A DNA stretch of 64,000 nucleotides, taken from Streptomyces sp. NRRL B-1140. GTDB taxonomy: Bacteria > Actinomycetota > Actinomycetes > Streptomycetales > Streptomycetaceae. The stretch lies in contig NZ_LGEA01000091.1 in NCBI RefSeq assembly GCF_001280065.1, forward strand, positions 1 to 64,000, read 5' to 3'. Every line of letters starts with the position of its first letter. Position 1 is the first letter of the stretch. The notes beneath the pieces are model-generated. The model saw nothing but the letters and a program-made list of their open reading frames with translations. It had not been told where the DNA came from and did no database searches. This document shows positions 42,254-51,345 of this stretch, in pieces. Made by a program: the position numbers and the translations under genes.

Positions 42254-44512
42254 CTACTTCAGCAGCGCCGGGATCGTGTTCTCGTGCGCCTCGCGCAGCT
42301 CGGCCAGGGAGAGCGCGAACTCGCCCTGTACGTCCACGGTGTCACCGTCCACGACACCGATGCGGGTGACCGGAAGGCCCCGCGCACCGCACATGTCGTT
42401 GAAGCGGACCTCCTCCGAGCGCGGTACGGCCACGACAGCGCGGCCCGCCGACTCGGAGAACAGGAAGGTGAAGGCGTCCAGACCGTCCGGGACGATCAGG
42501 CGGGCGCCCTTCCCCCCGAGCAGCGCCGACTCGACGACCGCCTGGATCAGACCGCCGTCCGACAGGTCGTGCGCGGAGTCGATCATGCCGTCGCGGGAGG
42601 CCGAGATCAGGATCTCGGCCAGCAGGCGCTCGCGCTCCAGGTCGACCTTCGGGGGCAGGCCGCCGAGGTGGTCGTGCACGACCTGGGACCAGGCCGAGCC
42701 GCCGAACTCCTCACGCGTGTCGCCGAGGAGGTAGAGCAGCTGCCCCTCCTCCTGGAAGGCGACGGGCGTGCGGCGGGCCACGTCGTCGATGACGCCGAGG
42801 ACCGCGACGACCGGGGTCGGGTGGATGGCGGCCTCGCCCGTCTGGTTGTAGAGGGAGACGTTGCCGCCGGTCACCGGCGTGCCGAGCTGCAGGCAGCCGT
42901 CCGCCAGACCGCGCACGGCCTCCGCGAACTGCCACATCACCGCCGGGTCCTCGGGCGAGCCGAAGTTCAGGCAGTCGGAGACGGCCAGCGGCTTGGCACC
43001 GGTGGTGGCGACGTTGCGGTACGCCTCCGCCAGGGCCAGCTGGGCGCCGTGGTACGGGTCGAGCTTGGCGTACCGGCCGTTGCCGTCCGTGGCGATGGCC
43101 ACGCCGAGGCCGGTCTCCTCGTCGATCCGGATCATGCCGGAGTCCTCGGGCTGGGCGAGGACGGTGTTGCCCTGCACGAAGTGGTCGTACTGGCTGGTGA
43201 TCCAGGACTTGGAGGCCTGGTTCGGGGAGGAGACCAGCTTCAGGACCTGGTCCTTCAGCTCCTCGGACGTCGCCGGGCGCGGCAGCTTGTTCGCGTCGTC
43301 GGCCTGGAGCTCGTCCTGCCAGGACGGGCGGGCGTACGGGCGCTCGTAGACCGGGCCCTCGTGGGCGACCGTGCGCGGGTCGACGTCGACGATCTTGCCG
43401 CCGTGCCAGTAGATCTCGAGGCGGTCGCCGTCGGTCACCTCACCGATGACGGTGGCGATGACGTCCCACTTGTCGCAGATCTCCAGGAAGCGGTCGACCT
43501 TCTCCGGCTCGACGACCGCGCACATGCGTTCCTGCGACTCGCTCATGAGGATTTCCTCGGGCGAGAGCGTGGAGTCGCGCAGCGGGACGTCGTCCAGGGT
43601 GACGCGCATGCCGCCGGAGCCGTTGGACGCCAGCTCGCTCGTCGCGCAGGACAGACCCGCCGCGCCGAGGTCCTGGATGCCGACGACCAGCTTCTCGGCG
43701 AAGGCCTCCAGGGTGCACTCGATGAGGAGCTTCTCCTGGAAGGGGTCACCGACCTGGACGGCCGGGCGCTTGGAGGGCTTGGCGTCGTCGAAGGTCTCGG
43801 AGGCCAGGATCGAGGCGCCGCCGATGCCGTCGCCGCCGGTCCGGGCCCCGTACAGGATGACCTTGTTGCCCGCGCCGGACGCCTTCGCGAGGTGGATGTC
43901 CTCGTGCCGCATCACACCGATGGCACCGGCGTTGACCAGCGGGTTGCCCTGGTAGCAGGCGTCGAAGACGACCTCGCCGCCGATGTTGGGCAGGCCCAGG
44001 CAGTTGCCGTAGCCCCCGATGCCCGCGACGACGCCCGGCAGGACGCGCTTGGTGTCGGGGTGGTCGGCGGCGCCGAAGCGCAGCGGGTCGACGACGGCGA
44101 CCGGGCGGGCACCCATCGCGATGATGTCGCGGACGATGCCGCCGACACCCGTGGCCGCGCCCTGGTAGGGCTCGACGTAGGAGGGGTGGTTGTGCGACTC
44201 GACCTTGAAGGTGACCGCGTAGCCCTGGCCGACGTCGACGACACCGGCGTTCTCGCCGATGCCGACGAGCATCGCGTCGGACTCGGGGGCCTTCTCGCCG
44301 AACTGGCGCAGGTGGACCTTGCTGCTCTTGTACGAGCAGTGCTCCGACCACATCACCGAGTACATGGCGAGCTCGGCCCCGGTGGGCCGGCGGCCGAGGA
44401 TCTCCACGACCCGCTCGTACTCGTCCTTCTTCAGGCCCAGTTCGGCCCAGGGCAGCTCGACGTCGGGGGTCGCGGCCGCGTGCTCGACCGTGTCCAGAGG
44501 CGTCCGGCTCAT
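42254..44512 (-). CDS. purL: FGAM synthase large subunit PurL (small type)
   Basis: A 752-residue PurL of the three-subunit type, which needs PurQ for glutaminase and PurS for assembly. The motifs are [36 protein letters not shown], the [13 protein letters not shown] segment and DLSDGGL in the second half. It turns FGAR into FGAM with ATP and ammonia. Its ATG overlaps the purQ stop by 4 nt, and purQ overlaps purS, so purS-purQ-purL is one tightly coupled operon. Confidence 0.97.
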   Translation of the reverse strand: MSRTPLDTVEHAAATPDVELPWAELGLKKDEYERVVEILGRRPTGAELAMYSVMWSEHCSYKSSKVHLRQFGEKAPESDAMLVGIGENAGVVDVGQGYAVTFKVESHNHPSYVEPYQGAATGVGGIVRDIIAMGARPVAVVDPLRFGAADHPDTKRVLPGVVAGIGGYGNCLGLPNIGGEVVFDACYQGNPLVNAGAIGVMRHEDIHLAKASGAGNKVILYGARTGGDGIGGASILASETFDDAKPSKRPAVQVGDPFQEKLLIECTLEAFAEKLVVGIQDLGAAGLSCATSELASNGSGGMRVTLDDVPLRDSTLSPEEILMSESQERMCAVVEPEKVDRFLEICDKWDVIATVIGEVTDGDRLEIYWHGGKIVDVDPRTVAHEGPVYERPYARPSWQDELQADDANKLPRPATSEELKDQVLKLVSSPNQASKSWITSQYDHFVQGNTVLAQPEDSGMIRIDEETGLGVAIATDGNGRYAKLDPYHGAQLALAEAYRNVATTGAKPLAVSDCLNFGSPEDPAVMWQFAEAVRGLADGCLQLGTPVTGGNVSLYNQTGEAAIHPTPVVAVLGVIDDVARRTPVAFQEEGQLLYLLGDTREEFGGSAWSQVVHDHLGGLPPKVDLERERLLAEILISASRDGMIDSAHDLSDGGLIQAVVESALLGGKGARLIVPDGLDAFTFLFSESAGRAVVAVPRSEEVRFNDMCGARGLPVTRIGVVDGDTVDVQGEFALSLAELREAHENTIPALLK

Positions 44513-45189
44513 GCGTTGACCAGCTTCTTGAGGATCGAGGTGAAGAACGGGAGGCCGTCGGTGCGGCCGGTGCCGATCAGCGGCTCGACGGCGTGCTCGG
44601 GGTGCGGCATGACGCCGACCACGTTGCCGGCCTCGTTGGTGACGCCGGCGATGTCGCGCTGCGAGCCGTTGGGGTTGAAGTCGAGGTACCGGAAGGCGAC
44701 GCGGCCCTCGGCCTCCAGCCGGTCGAGCGTGTACGCGTCGGCGACGTACTGCCCGTCGTTGTTCTTCAGCGGGATGTGGATCTCCTGGCCGGCCGAGTAG
44801 TCGGTGGTCCAGGCGGTCTCGGCGTTCTCCACCCGCAGCTTCTGGTCACGGCAGATGAAGTGCAGGTGGTCGTTGCGCAGCATCGTGCCCGGCAGCAGGT
44901 GGGCCTCGGTGAGGATCTGGAAGCCGTTGCAGATGCCGAGCACCGGCAGACCCGCCTTCGCCTGTTCCAGCAGGGGCTCCATCACCGGCGAGAAACGGGC
45001 GATGGCCCCGGCGCGCAGATAGTCGCCGTAGGAGAAACCACCGCACAGCACCACGGCGTCGACCTGCTTGAGGTCCTTGTCCTTGTGCCAGAGGGCGACC
45101 GGCTCGGCGCCGGCGACGCGGATCGCGCGCTGGGTGTCACGGTCGTCCAGGCTGCCGGGAAAAGTGACGACGCCGATACGAGCGGTCAC
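44509..45189 (-). CDS. purQ: FGAM synthase glutaminase subunit PurQ
   Basis: A 226-residue class I glutaminase. The catalytic cysteine lies in [14 protein letters not shown], and the His/Glu pair is in MPHPEHAVE. It supplies ammonia to PurL. Both ends overlap their neighbours by 4 nt. Confidence 0.97.
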   Translation of the reverse strand: MTARIGVVTFPGSLDDRDTQRAIRVAGAEPVALWHKDKDLKQVDAVVLCGGFSYGDYLRAGAIARFSPVMEPLLEQAKAGLPVLGICNGFQILTEAHLLPGTMLRNDHLHFICRDQKLRVENAETAWTTDYSAGQEIHIPLKNNDGQYVADAYTLDRLEAEGRVAFRYLDFNPNGSQRDIAGVTNEAGNVVGVMPHPEHAVEPLIGTGRTDGLPFFTSILKKLVNA

Positions 45190-45449
45190 TTCGCGGCCTC
45201 CGCGACTTCCTCGACCCGGATCGTGAAGTCCTCGATCACGGTGTTCGCGAGGAAGGACTCCGCAAGATCATGAATGCGGGCGAGGGCGGCCTCGTCGACC
45301 GGCCCGTCAACTTCCAGTTCGAAACGCTTTCCCTGGCGGACGTCCGAGATCCCCTCGAAACCCAGCCGCGGCAGTGCGCGCTGCACCGCCTGGCCCTGGG
45401 GGTCGAGGATCTCCGGCTTGAGCATGACGTCGACTACGACGCGTGCCAC
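45186..45449 (-). CDS. purS: FGAM synthase subunit PurS
   Basis: An 87-residue PurS ([33 protein letters not shown]). The start is GTG 45449, which follows GGGAG. A longer frame from 45455 would put the ribosome-binding site at the start codon. It is first in the purSQL operon and divergent from lsr2. Confidence 0.95.
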   Translation of the reverse strand: MARVVVDVMLKPEILDPQGQAVQRALPRLGFEGISDVRQGKRFELEVDGPVDEAALARIHDLAESFLANTVIEDFTIRVEEVAEAAK

Positions 45450-45649
45450 TGGCACTCCCGGTGTGTGGTGCTGAGCAGGTTCCTTCAGACTACCCGCACA
45501 AAATTTCTACGCGCGTTGACTTGTAGGAAACTACGTGACCGTCATCACGATCCGGCATCGACGGACCCACACGCGAAATTTTCGGGAAAGATTCCGGATC
45601 GACACCCGGAACCTATTGCCTTCGGACACGCGGAAGGATTTAGTCGGGC

Positions 45650-45679
45650 TTCACAATGTATTGCCAGGCGCTGTACAAA
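45650..45679 (+). promoter_or_regulatory. Candidate lsr2 promoter
   Basis: TTCACA (45650-45655), an 18-bp spacer and TACAAA (45674-45679) lie in an AT-rich stretch about 38 bp before the lsr2 start. Confidence 0.4.
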
Positions 45680-45716
45680 TAAATTGGCATAGTGCCGCAT
45701 GAAGGGACCGATATTC

Positions 45717-46034
45717 GTGGCGCAGAAGGTCGTGGTCACTCTCTCTGACGACATCGACGGCTCGGAAGCGGCGGAAACGATCGCCTTCGGACTGGACGGC
45801 AAGTCGTACGAGATCGACCTGAGCGAAGGCAACGCCGGAGAACTGCGGAAGGCGCTGGCGCCGTACGTGGAGGCCGGCCGCAAGCGGTCCCGGTCGGGCA
45901 GGGCGTACCGGCAGACGGAGGTCGCCCCCGACCCGTCGGCCGTGCGCGCCTGGGCGCAGGCCAACAAGATGGAGGTCCCCGCGCGCGGGCGCATCCCCAA
46001 GAAGGTCTACGAGGCGTTCACCGCCGCGCAGTGA
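45717..46034 (+). CDS. Lsr2-family nucleoid-associated protein (LsrL-type paralogue)
   Basis: A 105-residue Lsr2-family protein. The N-terminal dimerisation domain (QKVVVTLSDDIDGSEAAETI, FGLDGKSYEIDLS) and the C-terminal DNA-binding domain (VRAWAQANKMEVPARGRIPKKVYEAF) with the RGR minor-groove motif are intact. Lsr2 proteins silence AT-rich, often foreign DNA. Streptomyces has two paralogues. The position next to purS matches LsrL as I remember it. GTG 45717 has AAGGGA upstream. Confidence 0.93.
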   Translation: MAQKVVVTLSDDIDGSEAAETIAFGLDGKSYEIDLSEGNAGELRKALAPYVEAGRKRSRSGRAYRQTEVAPDPSAVRAWAQANKMEVPARGRIPKKVYEAFTAAQ

Positions 46035-46088
46035 CGGTCCGTCGAGCCCGGACCGATGCCCGGTCACCCGCCCCTCGCAACAGCCGAC

Positions 46089-46119
46089 TTGCGCAGCACC
46101 CCGGCCGATCAGCTAGAGT
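46089..46119 (+). promoter_or_regulatory. Candidate tRNA-Gly(UCC) promoter
   Basis: TTGCGC (46089-46094) and TAGAGT (46114-46119) have a 19-bp spacer, 50 bp before the tRNA. Confidence 0.4.
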
Positions 46120-46168
46120 CTGGAACACGCCGAGGGGCGAGGCCGAAAGGCCCGGCTCACGGATACAT

Positions 46169-46240
46169 GCGGGTGTAGTTCAGTAGTAGAACATCCCCCT
46201 TCCAGGGGGAAGGCGCAGTGTGCGATTCCTGTCACCCGCT
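46169..46240 (+). tRNA. tRNA-Gly (UCC) with aberrant T- and D-loops
   Basis: A 72-nt tRNA with anticodon UCC in CTTCCAG and a fully paired acceptor (GCGGGTG/CACCCGC). Two universal features are missing. The T-arm reads GCAG-TGTGC-GATTCCTGT, so GTTC is replaced by GTGC with one extra base. The D-loop is AGTAGTA, without the G18-G19 pair. CCA is not encoded. The same substitutions characterise staphylococcal tRNA-Gly species dedicated to cell-wall synthesis. Confidence 0.9.
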
Positions 46241-46321
46241 CTGCATCGCCATACCGACCACTGTCGTGGATCAGGTAGGCTGGTGCCCGCACCGATCGGT
46301 GAAAGCCGGTCGGGAGCACAT

Positions 46322-46394
46322 GCGGACGTAGCTCAGTTGGTAGAGCGCAACCTTGCCAAGGTTGAGGTCGCGAGTTCGAGCCTCGTCGTCCGCT
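46322..46394 (+). tRNA. tRNA-Gly (GCC), copy 1
   Basis: A 73-nt cloverleaf with anticodon GCC in TTGCCAA and normal GG and TTCGA loop signatures. It differs from the copy at 50259 at a few acceptor and T-stem positions. Confidence 0.95.
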
Positions 46395-46402
46395 CGGGAA
46401 TG

Positions 46403-46430
46403 AGACCCCGGTCCTGATGGACCGGGGTCT
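46403..46430 (+). terminator. tRNA-Gly terminator
   Basis: A perfect 12-bp stem (46403-46414 with 46419-46430) has a TGAT loop followed by TTTTC. Confidence 0.88.
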
Positions 46431-46460
46431 TTTCGTGTCCCCTGATGTCCGCCTGACATT

Positions 46461-46480
46461 TGTCATGCCGAGTGATGACA
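46461..46480. promoter_or_regulatory. Palindromic operator before the ABC exporter operon
   Basis: TGTCAT-GCCGAGTG-ATGACA, with 6-bp perfect arms, lies 43 bp upstream of the ABC ATPase start. It is a natural binding site for the NarL-type response regulator encoded at the operon end. Confidence 0.6.
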
Positions 46481-46523
46481 GCGCGCACTGCTTCCGGGCG
46501 CGCACGGCCGGGACGCTTGAATC

Positions 46524-47495
46524 ATGGAGACCAACGGACACGAACACGTGATTGAGGTCACTGACCTGCGGCGTGTGTACGGGGGCGGGTTCGAGGCGGT
46601 GCGAGGAATCAGCTTTTCCGTCCGACGCGGCGAGATCTTCGCCCTGCTCGGCACCAATGGCGCGGGCAAGACGTCGACCGTCGAACTGCTGGAGGGACTC
46701 GCACGGCCGGCCGGCGGGCGGGTACGCGTCCTCGGACACGACCCGTACACCGACCGGGCCGCCGTACGGCCCCGCACCGGCGTGATGCTGCAGGAAGGCG
46801 GCTTCCCCTCCGAGCTCACCGTCGCGGAGACCGCCCGGATGTGGGCGGGCTGCGTGAGCGGGGCCCGGCCCCCGGCGGAGGTACTGGCGCTGGTGGGCCT
46901 GGAGTCCAAGGCCGGCACCCGGGTCAAGCAGCTGTCCGGCGGCCAGCGGCGCCGCCTCGACCTGGCGCTCGCCCTGCTCGGCGAACCCGAGGTGCTCTTC
47001 CTCGACGAGCCCTCCACCGGGCTGGACGCGGAAGGCCGCCGGGCCACCTGGGAGTTGGTGAGCGCGCTGCGCGACCGCGGCACGACGGTACTGCTGACCA
47101 CGCACTACCTGGAGGAGGCTGAGCACCTCGCCGACCGGCTCGCGATCATGCACAAGGGCCGGATCGCCACCACCGGCACCCCGGCCGAGGTGACCGCCGA
47201 GCAGCCGTCGCGGATCTCCTTCGAGCTGCCCGACGGCTACTTCGTCGGCGATCTGCCGCCGCTCGGCGAACTCGGCGTGACCAGCCACGAGAGCGCCGGC
47301 CGGACCGTCCGCCTGCGCACCCATGACCTGCAGCGCACGGCCACCGCACTGCTGGTGTGGGCCGAGCGGGCCCGGGTCGGGCTGAACCGCCTGGACGTGC
47401 GCTCGGCCTCCCTGGAAGAGGCGTTCCTCGGCATCGCCGAGAACGTCTCCGCCGAGCGGACCGACGGCATGACGACGAAGGAGTACGCGGCATGA
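46524..47495 (+). CDS. ABC transporter ATP-binding protein
   Basis: A 323-residue ABC ATPase of the drug-export (DrrA/CcmA-like) class. Walker A GTNGAGKTST is at about 46-55, the signature LSGGQRRRLDLAL near 138-150, Walker B VLFLDEPSTGLD near 157-168, and the H-loop in TTHYLEEAEHLADR. A C-terminal extension follows. The stop overlaps the permease ATG by 4 nt. It heads an ABC-permease-histidine kinase-response regulator operon. Confidence 0.93.
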   Translation: METNGHEHVIEVTDLRRVYGGGFEAVRGISFSVRRGEIFALLGTNGAGKTSTVELLEGLARPAGGRVRVLGHDPYTDRAAVRPRTGVMLQEGGFPSELTVAETARMWAGCVSGARPPAEVLALVGLESKAGTRVKQLSGGQRRRLDLALALLGEPEVLFLDEPSTGLDAEGRRATWELVSALRDRGTTVLLTTHYLEEAEHLADRLAIMHKGRIATTGTPAEVTAEQPSRISFELPDGYFVGDLPPLGELGVTSHESAGRTVRLRTHDLQRTATALLVWAERARVGLNRLDVRSASLEEAFLGIAENVSAERTDGMTTKEYAA

Positions 47496-48295
47496 GCGCC
47501 ATCCGCACGACGCCCCGCCCGGCAGCGGCGGCGACGACCCCGCTGAGCCGGATGACCTCGCTCGCCCGCGCCGAACTGACCCTGCTCGGACGGACCCGGG
47601 GCGCGCTCGTCGCCGCGCTGTTCGTGCCGCTGGTGATGCCGGTCAGTGTGCGGTCGGCGGCGGAGGAGATGGACCTCGCCGGGGCGGGCCTGGACACCGG
47701 CACGCTGGTGCTGCCCGCCGCGGTCGGCTTCTCCCTGCTGTTCGCCGTGTACTCGGTGCTCGTCGGCGTGTTCGTCGTCCGGCGCGAGGAACTCGTCCTC
47801 AAGCGGTTGCGCACCGGTGAGCTGCGGGACGTAGAGATCCTGGCCGGCTCCGCGCTGCCGGCCGCCCTCACCGGCCTGGCGCAGTGCCTGCTGCTGACGG
47901 CGGGCTGCGTCGCGCTGCTGGACCTCTCCGCGCCCTCGGCGCCCCATCTGGCCGTCCTGGGCCTGCTGTTGGGGCTCGTGATGTGCGCCGCCCTCGCCGC
48001 GGCCACCGCGAGTTTCACCCGGACCGGCGAGAGCGCCCAGGCCACACCCATGCCGCTGCTGCTGGTCTCGATGATCGGCTCCGGCATGTTCTGGCCGCTG
48101 GAGCTGATGCCGGACCGGGTGGCCTCCGTGTGCGAGCTGCTGCCCCTGACACCCGTCGTCACGCTGGTGCGCGGCGGCTGGACCGGGAGCCTCTCCGCCT
48201 ACGAGGCGCTGGGCGCCTTCGCGACCGCCGTGGCCTGGATCCTCGTCGCGGTGTTTGCTGTACGACGGTGGTTCCGCTGGGAACCGCGGCGCTGA
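47492..48295 (+). CDS. ABC-2 type permease
   Basis: A 267-residue membrane protein with about six hydrophobic segments, including ALVAALFVPLVMPVSV, LVLPAAVGFSLLFAVYSVLVGVFV and PHLAVLGLLLGLVMCAALAAA. A cytoplasmic Arg-rich end follows (VRRWFRWEPRR). ATG 47492 is within the ATGA overlap with the ATPase gene. It pairs with the ATPase as an exporter; the substrate is unknown. Confidence 0.88.
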   Translation: MSAIRTTPRPAAAATTPLSRMTSLARAELTLLGRTRGALVAALFVPLVMPVSVRSAAEEMDLAGAGLDTGTLVLPAAVGFSLLFAVYSVLVGVFVVRREELVLKRLRTGELRDVEILAGSALPAALTGLAQCLLLTAGCVALLDLSAPSAPHLAVLGLLLGLVMCAALAAATASFTRTGESAQATPMPLLLVSMIGSGMFWPLELMPDRVASVCELLPLTPVVTLVRGGWTGSLSAYEALGAFATAVAWILVAVFAVRRWFRWEPRR

Positions 48296-48335
48296 CCGAC
48301 GACCGCGGCGCCGAACGAGGGGGAGTGACGGGCCG

Positions 48336-49619
48336 ATGCGCATGCCGGGCAGGTGGTGGCGGCACAAGAACACACCGCAGAAGGTCGAGACGTACACACG
48401 GTGGTCGTTCCACCTCTTCGCGGTGATGGAGTTCTTCTCCGTCGGGCTCACGTCCGTGGCCCCGCTCGGGGTGCGGCTGGGCAGCGCCGCCATGCTGGTG
48501 GTGGCCGTGCACGCCGCCCTCTGCTTCGTGACCGTGTCCCGGGCGATCGACTGGACGCGCGGCCGCAGGCCTCAGCCCACCGGCCTGATGGGGTCGCTGG
48601 GCGCCGTCACCGCCGTGATCGCCGTGGCCGCGCTCGCCCTCGCCGAGTACGGACCCGACGGCGAGGAGGTCGCCACCGCCGCCGGTGGGATCTGCGGAGT
48701 GATCCTGATCTTCGGTCCCGGCATCATCGCGCTCGGCGTCCGCTCCCGGCGGCGCGCGTTCGGCATCTCGGGCGGTTTCGCTGCAGGCACCCTGGTGGTG
48801 ACCCTGGCGCTCGGCGCCCCCGTGCTCACGGCGCTCTTCACGTCTCTGATCGTGCTGATCGGCGGCGTGTTCATCACCTTCACGGCCGTCTTCTCGGTGT
48901 GGCTGCTGAACGCCGTCTACGAGCTCGACGAGGCCCGCGAGACCCGGGCCCGGCTCGCCGTCGCCGAGGAGCGGCTGCGGTTCGGGAGGGATCTGCACGA
49001 CGTCATGGGGCGCAACCTCGCCGTGATCGCCCTCAAGAGCGAGCTGGCCGTGCAGCTCGCCCAGCGGGGGCGGCCCGAGGCCGTGCCGCAGATGGTCGAG
49101 GTGCAGCGGCTGGCGCAGGAGTCGCAGCGGGAGGTGCGGGACGTCGTGCGCGGCTACCGGGAGGCCGACCTCGGCTCGGAACTCGCCGGTGCGCAAGGGG
49201 TGCTGGCGGCGGCCGGCATCGACTGCACGGTCGGCGGCGTGCCGTCGGCCGGCCTGCCGCCCGCCGTGCAGTCCGCCCTGGGATGGGTGGTGCGGGAGGC
49301 CGCGACCAATGTGCTGCGGCACGGGGACGCGCAACGGTGTGACGTGCGACTAGAGGTGATGGAGGGGCGGGTGGTGTTGTCCGTGGAGAACGACGGGGTG
49401 AGCGAAGCGGGCGCGAAGTCCGGGTCCGGCCCGTCCGGCTCGGGACTCGCCGGGCTGCGGGAGCGGCTGGCGAAGACCGACGGGACGCTCGAGGCCGGAC
49501 CCGTGGGACGGGGACTGTTCCGGCTGACGGCGGAGATCCCGCTGCCGTCGCCGTCCACCGCTTCCGGCGCTCCCCCGGCCGCCGTCACGGCGCGTTCCGT
49601 GAGCGAGGTCACCTCATGA
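48336..49619 (+). CDS. NarL-family sensor histidine kinase (HisKA_3)
   Basis: A 427-residue membrane histidine kinase. Five or six transmembrane segments lie in the first about 190 residues. The dimerisation/phospho-acceptor helix has ERLRFGRDLHDVMGRNLAVIAL. The HATPase domain has GWVVREAATNVLRHG and GSGLAGLRERL. The start is ATG 48336, trimming an unsupported 27-residue extension. Its stop overlaps the regulator ATG by 4 nt. It is the sensor of the exporter operon, perhaps detecting the exported compound or envelope stress. Confidence 0.9.
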   Translation: MRMPGRWWRHKNTPQKVETYTRWSFHLFAVMEFFSVGLTSVAPLGVRLGSAAMLVVAVHAALCFVTVSRAIDWTRGRRPQPTGLMGSLGAVTAVIAVAALALAEYGPDGEEVATAAGGICGVILIFGPGIIALGVRSRRRAFGISGGFAAGTLVVTLALGAPVLTALFTSLIVLIGGVFITFTAVFSVWLLNAVYELDEARETRARLAVAEERLRFGRDLHDVMGRNLAVIALKSELAVQLAQRGRPEAVPQMVEVQRLAQESQREVRDVVRGYREADLGSELAGAQGVLAAAGIDCTVGGVPSAGLPPAVQSALGWVVREAATNVLRHGDAQRCDVRLEVMEGRVVLSVENDGVSEAGAKSGSGPSGSGLAGLRERLAKTDGTLEAGPVGRGLFRLTAEIPLPSPSTASGAPPAAVTARSVSEVTS

Positions 49620-50236
49620 CGGCCGTGGAGCCCGTCCGGCTGCTGCTCGCCGACGACGAGCACCTCATCCGTGGGGCCCTCGCCGCGCTGCTGTCCCTGG
49701 AGGACGACCTCGTCGTGGTCGCCGAGGCGGCCACCGGGCCCGAGGCGATGGCGATGGCCCGGGCGCACCGCCCCGACGTCGCCGTGCTGGATCTCCAGAT
49801 GCCCGGGGCCGACGGTGTGAAGGTCGCCACATCCCTGCGGTCCGAACTGCCCGGCTGCAAGGTGCTCATCGTCACCAGTCATGGGCGGCCCGGGCACCTG
49901 AAGCGGGCGCTGCAGGCCGGGGTGCGCGGCTTCGTGCCGAAGACCGTGAGCGCGCAGCGGCTCGCGGAGCTCATCCGGAGCCTGCACGCCGGGAACCGTT
50001 ACGTCGACCCGGAGTTGGCCGCCGACGCGATCGCCGCCGGTGACTCGCCGCTGACCGCGCGGGAGGCGGAGGTCCTGGAACTCGCCGCCGACGGGGCACC
50101 CGTCGCGGAGATCGCCGAGCGGGCCGCGCTGTCGCAGGGCACCGTGCGGAACTATCTGTCGTCGGCCGCCTCGAAGCTCGGTGCGGAGAACCGGCATGCG
50201 GCGGTACGGCTCGCACGGGAGCGAGGTTGGGTATAG
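49616..50236 (+). CDS. NarL/FixJ-family response regulator
   Basis: A 206-residue two-domain regulator. The receiver (about 5-120) has acidic residues DDEH and phospho-acceptor D59 in LDLQMPGADG. The C-terminal LuxR HTH (about 140-200) has LTAREAEVLELAADGAPVAEIAERAALSQGTVRNYLSSAASKLGAENR. It probably binds the palindrome at 46461-46480 and autoregulates its operon. A tRNA-Gly follows within 23 bp, so the tRNA promoter lies at the end of this gene. Confidence 0.93.
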   Translation: MTAVEPVRLLLADDEHLIRGALAALLSLEDDLVVVAEAATGPEAMAMARAHRPDVAVLDLQMPGADGVKVATSLRSELPGCKVLIVTSHGRPGHLKRALQAGVRGFVPKTVSAQRLAELIRSLHAGNRYVDPELAADAIAAGDSPLTAREAEVLELAADGAPVAEIAERAALSQGTVRNYLSSAASKLGAENRHAAVRLARERGWV

Positions 50237-50258
50237 TGGTTCTCGCGCCACGGCGCAT

Positions 50259-50331
50259 GCGAACGTAGCTCAGTTGGTAGAGCGCAACCTTGCCAAGGTT
50301 GAGGTCGCGAGTTCGAACCTCGTCGTTCGCT
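50259..50331 (+). tRNA. tRNA-Gly (GCC), copy 2
   Basis: A 73-nt cloverleaf with anticodon GCC and acceptor GCGAACG/CGTTCGC. A -10-like TATAGT at 50232-50237 lies in the end of the regulator gene. Confidence 0.95.
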
Positions 50332-50338
50332 CCAGTGA

Positions 50339-50368
50339 GAAGCCCCCCGGCTCAGGACGGGGGGCTTC
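50339..50368. terminator. Bidirectional terminator (tRNA-Gly / purC)
   Basis: GAAGCCCCCCG (50339-50349) pairs with CGGGGGGCTTC (50358-50368), 8 bp from the purC stop and 8 bp from the tRNA end. It serves both strands. Confidence 0.85.
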
Positions 50369-50376
50369 TTCGTGTC

Positions 50377-51276
50377 CTACGACCAGCTCGTGCCGGTCAG
50401 GCGCTCGTACGCCTCGACGTACTTGGCGCGGGTGGCGTCGACGACCTGCTGGGGCAGGGCGGGCGGGGGCTGCTCGCTCCCCCGGTCCCAGCCGGACTCC
50501 GCCGACGTCAGCCAGTCGCGGACGAACTGCTTGTCGTACGACGGCTGCGCGCGGCCCGGCTGCCACTGGTCGGCCGGCCAGAAGCGGGAGGAGTCCGCGG
50601 TGAGGACCTCGTCCGCGAGGACCAGGTCGTCCCCCTCGAAACCGAACTCGAACTTCGTGTCCGCGAGGATGATGCCCCGCTCCCGGGCGATGTCCCGGCC
50701 CCGCGAGTAGACCGCGAGGGTCGCCTGGCGCAGCCGGGCCGCGGTGTCCGCGCCGACCTGGCGGGCGACCTCCTCGTAGGAGACGTTCTCGTCGTGCTCG
50801 CCGACCTCGGCCTTGGTGGCCGGGGTGAAGATCGGGGCGGGCAGTTCGCTGCCGTCGGTCAGGCCCTCGGGGAGGGCGAGGCCGCAGACCGTGCGGGTCT
50901 CGTTGTACTCGGCGAGGCCCGAGCCGGTGAGGTAGCCACGGGCCACGCACTCCACGGGGACCATCCGCAGCGACTTGCAGATCAGCGTGCGGCCCGCCCA
51001 GTCGGCGGGGGCGCCGTCGGGCAGCTCCGTGCTCAGGACGTGGTTCGGGACCAGGTCGGCGAGCCGGTCGAACCACCACAGGGACAGCTGGGTGAGGATC
51101 CGGCCCTTGTCGGGGATCTCGGTCGGCAGCACCCAGTCGTAGGCGGACATGCGGTCGCTGGCGACCATCACGAGGTCGCCCGCCTCGTTGCGGTACAGCT
51201 CGCGCACCTTGCCGGTGTGCAGATGCACCAGGCCCGGAACCTGGATCGGCTCGGGCTTTTCTACGAATCCGGACAC
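50377..51276 (-). CDS. purC: SAICAR synthetase
   Basis: A 299-residue phosphoribosylaminoimidazole-succinocarboxamide synthase. The motifs are GKVRELYRNEAGDLVMVASDRMSAYDWVLPTEIPDKG, VECVARGYLTGSG and DTKFEFGF. It adds aspartate to CAIR. GTG 51276 has GGGGAGG upstream. It is separate from the other pur operons. Confidence 0.97.
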   Translation of the reverse strand: MSGFVEKPEPIQVPGLVHLHTGKVRELYRNEAGDLVMVASDRMSAYDWVLPTEIPDKGRILTQLSLWWFDRLADLVPNHVLSTELPDGAPADWAGRTLICKSLRMVPVECVARGYLTGSGLAEYNETRTVCGLALPEGLTDGSELPAPIFTPATKAEVGEHDENVSYEEVARQVGADTAARLRQATLAVYSRGRDIARERGIILADTKFEFGFEGDDLVLADEVLTADSSRFWPADQWQPGRAQPSYDKQFVRDWLTSAESGWDRGSEQPPPALPQQVVDATRAKYVEAYERLTGTSWS

Positions 51277-51345
51277 GGTTCCTCCCCGTGGTTCTGTCCC
51301 AGTGGCTCGATTCTCCCGTATCCGAGCTTGATCACGGACAGTGGG

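Noticed and set aside
42284..44800. Long plus-strand frame antisense to purL and purQ
   Set aside because: Shadow frame; its composition is typical of reverse-strand GC-rich codons.
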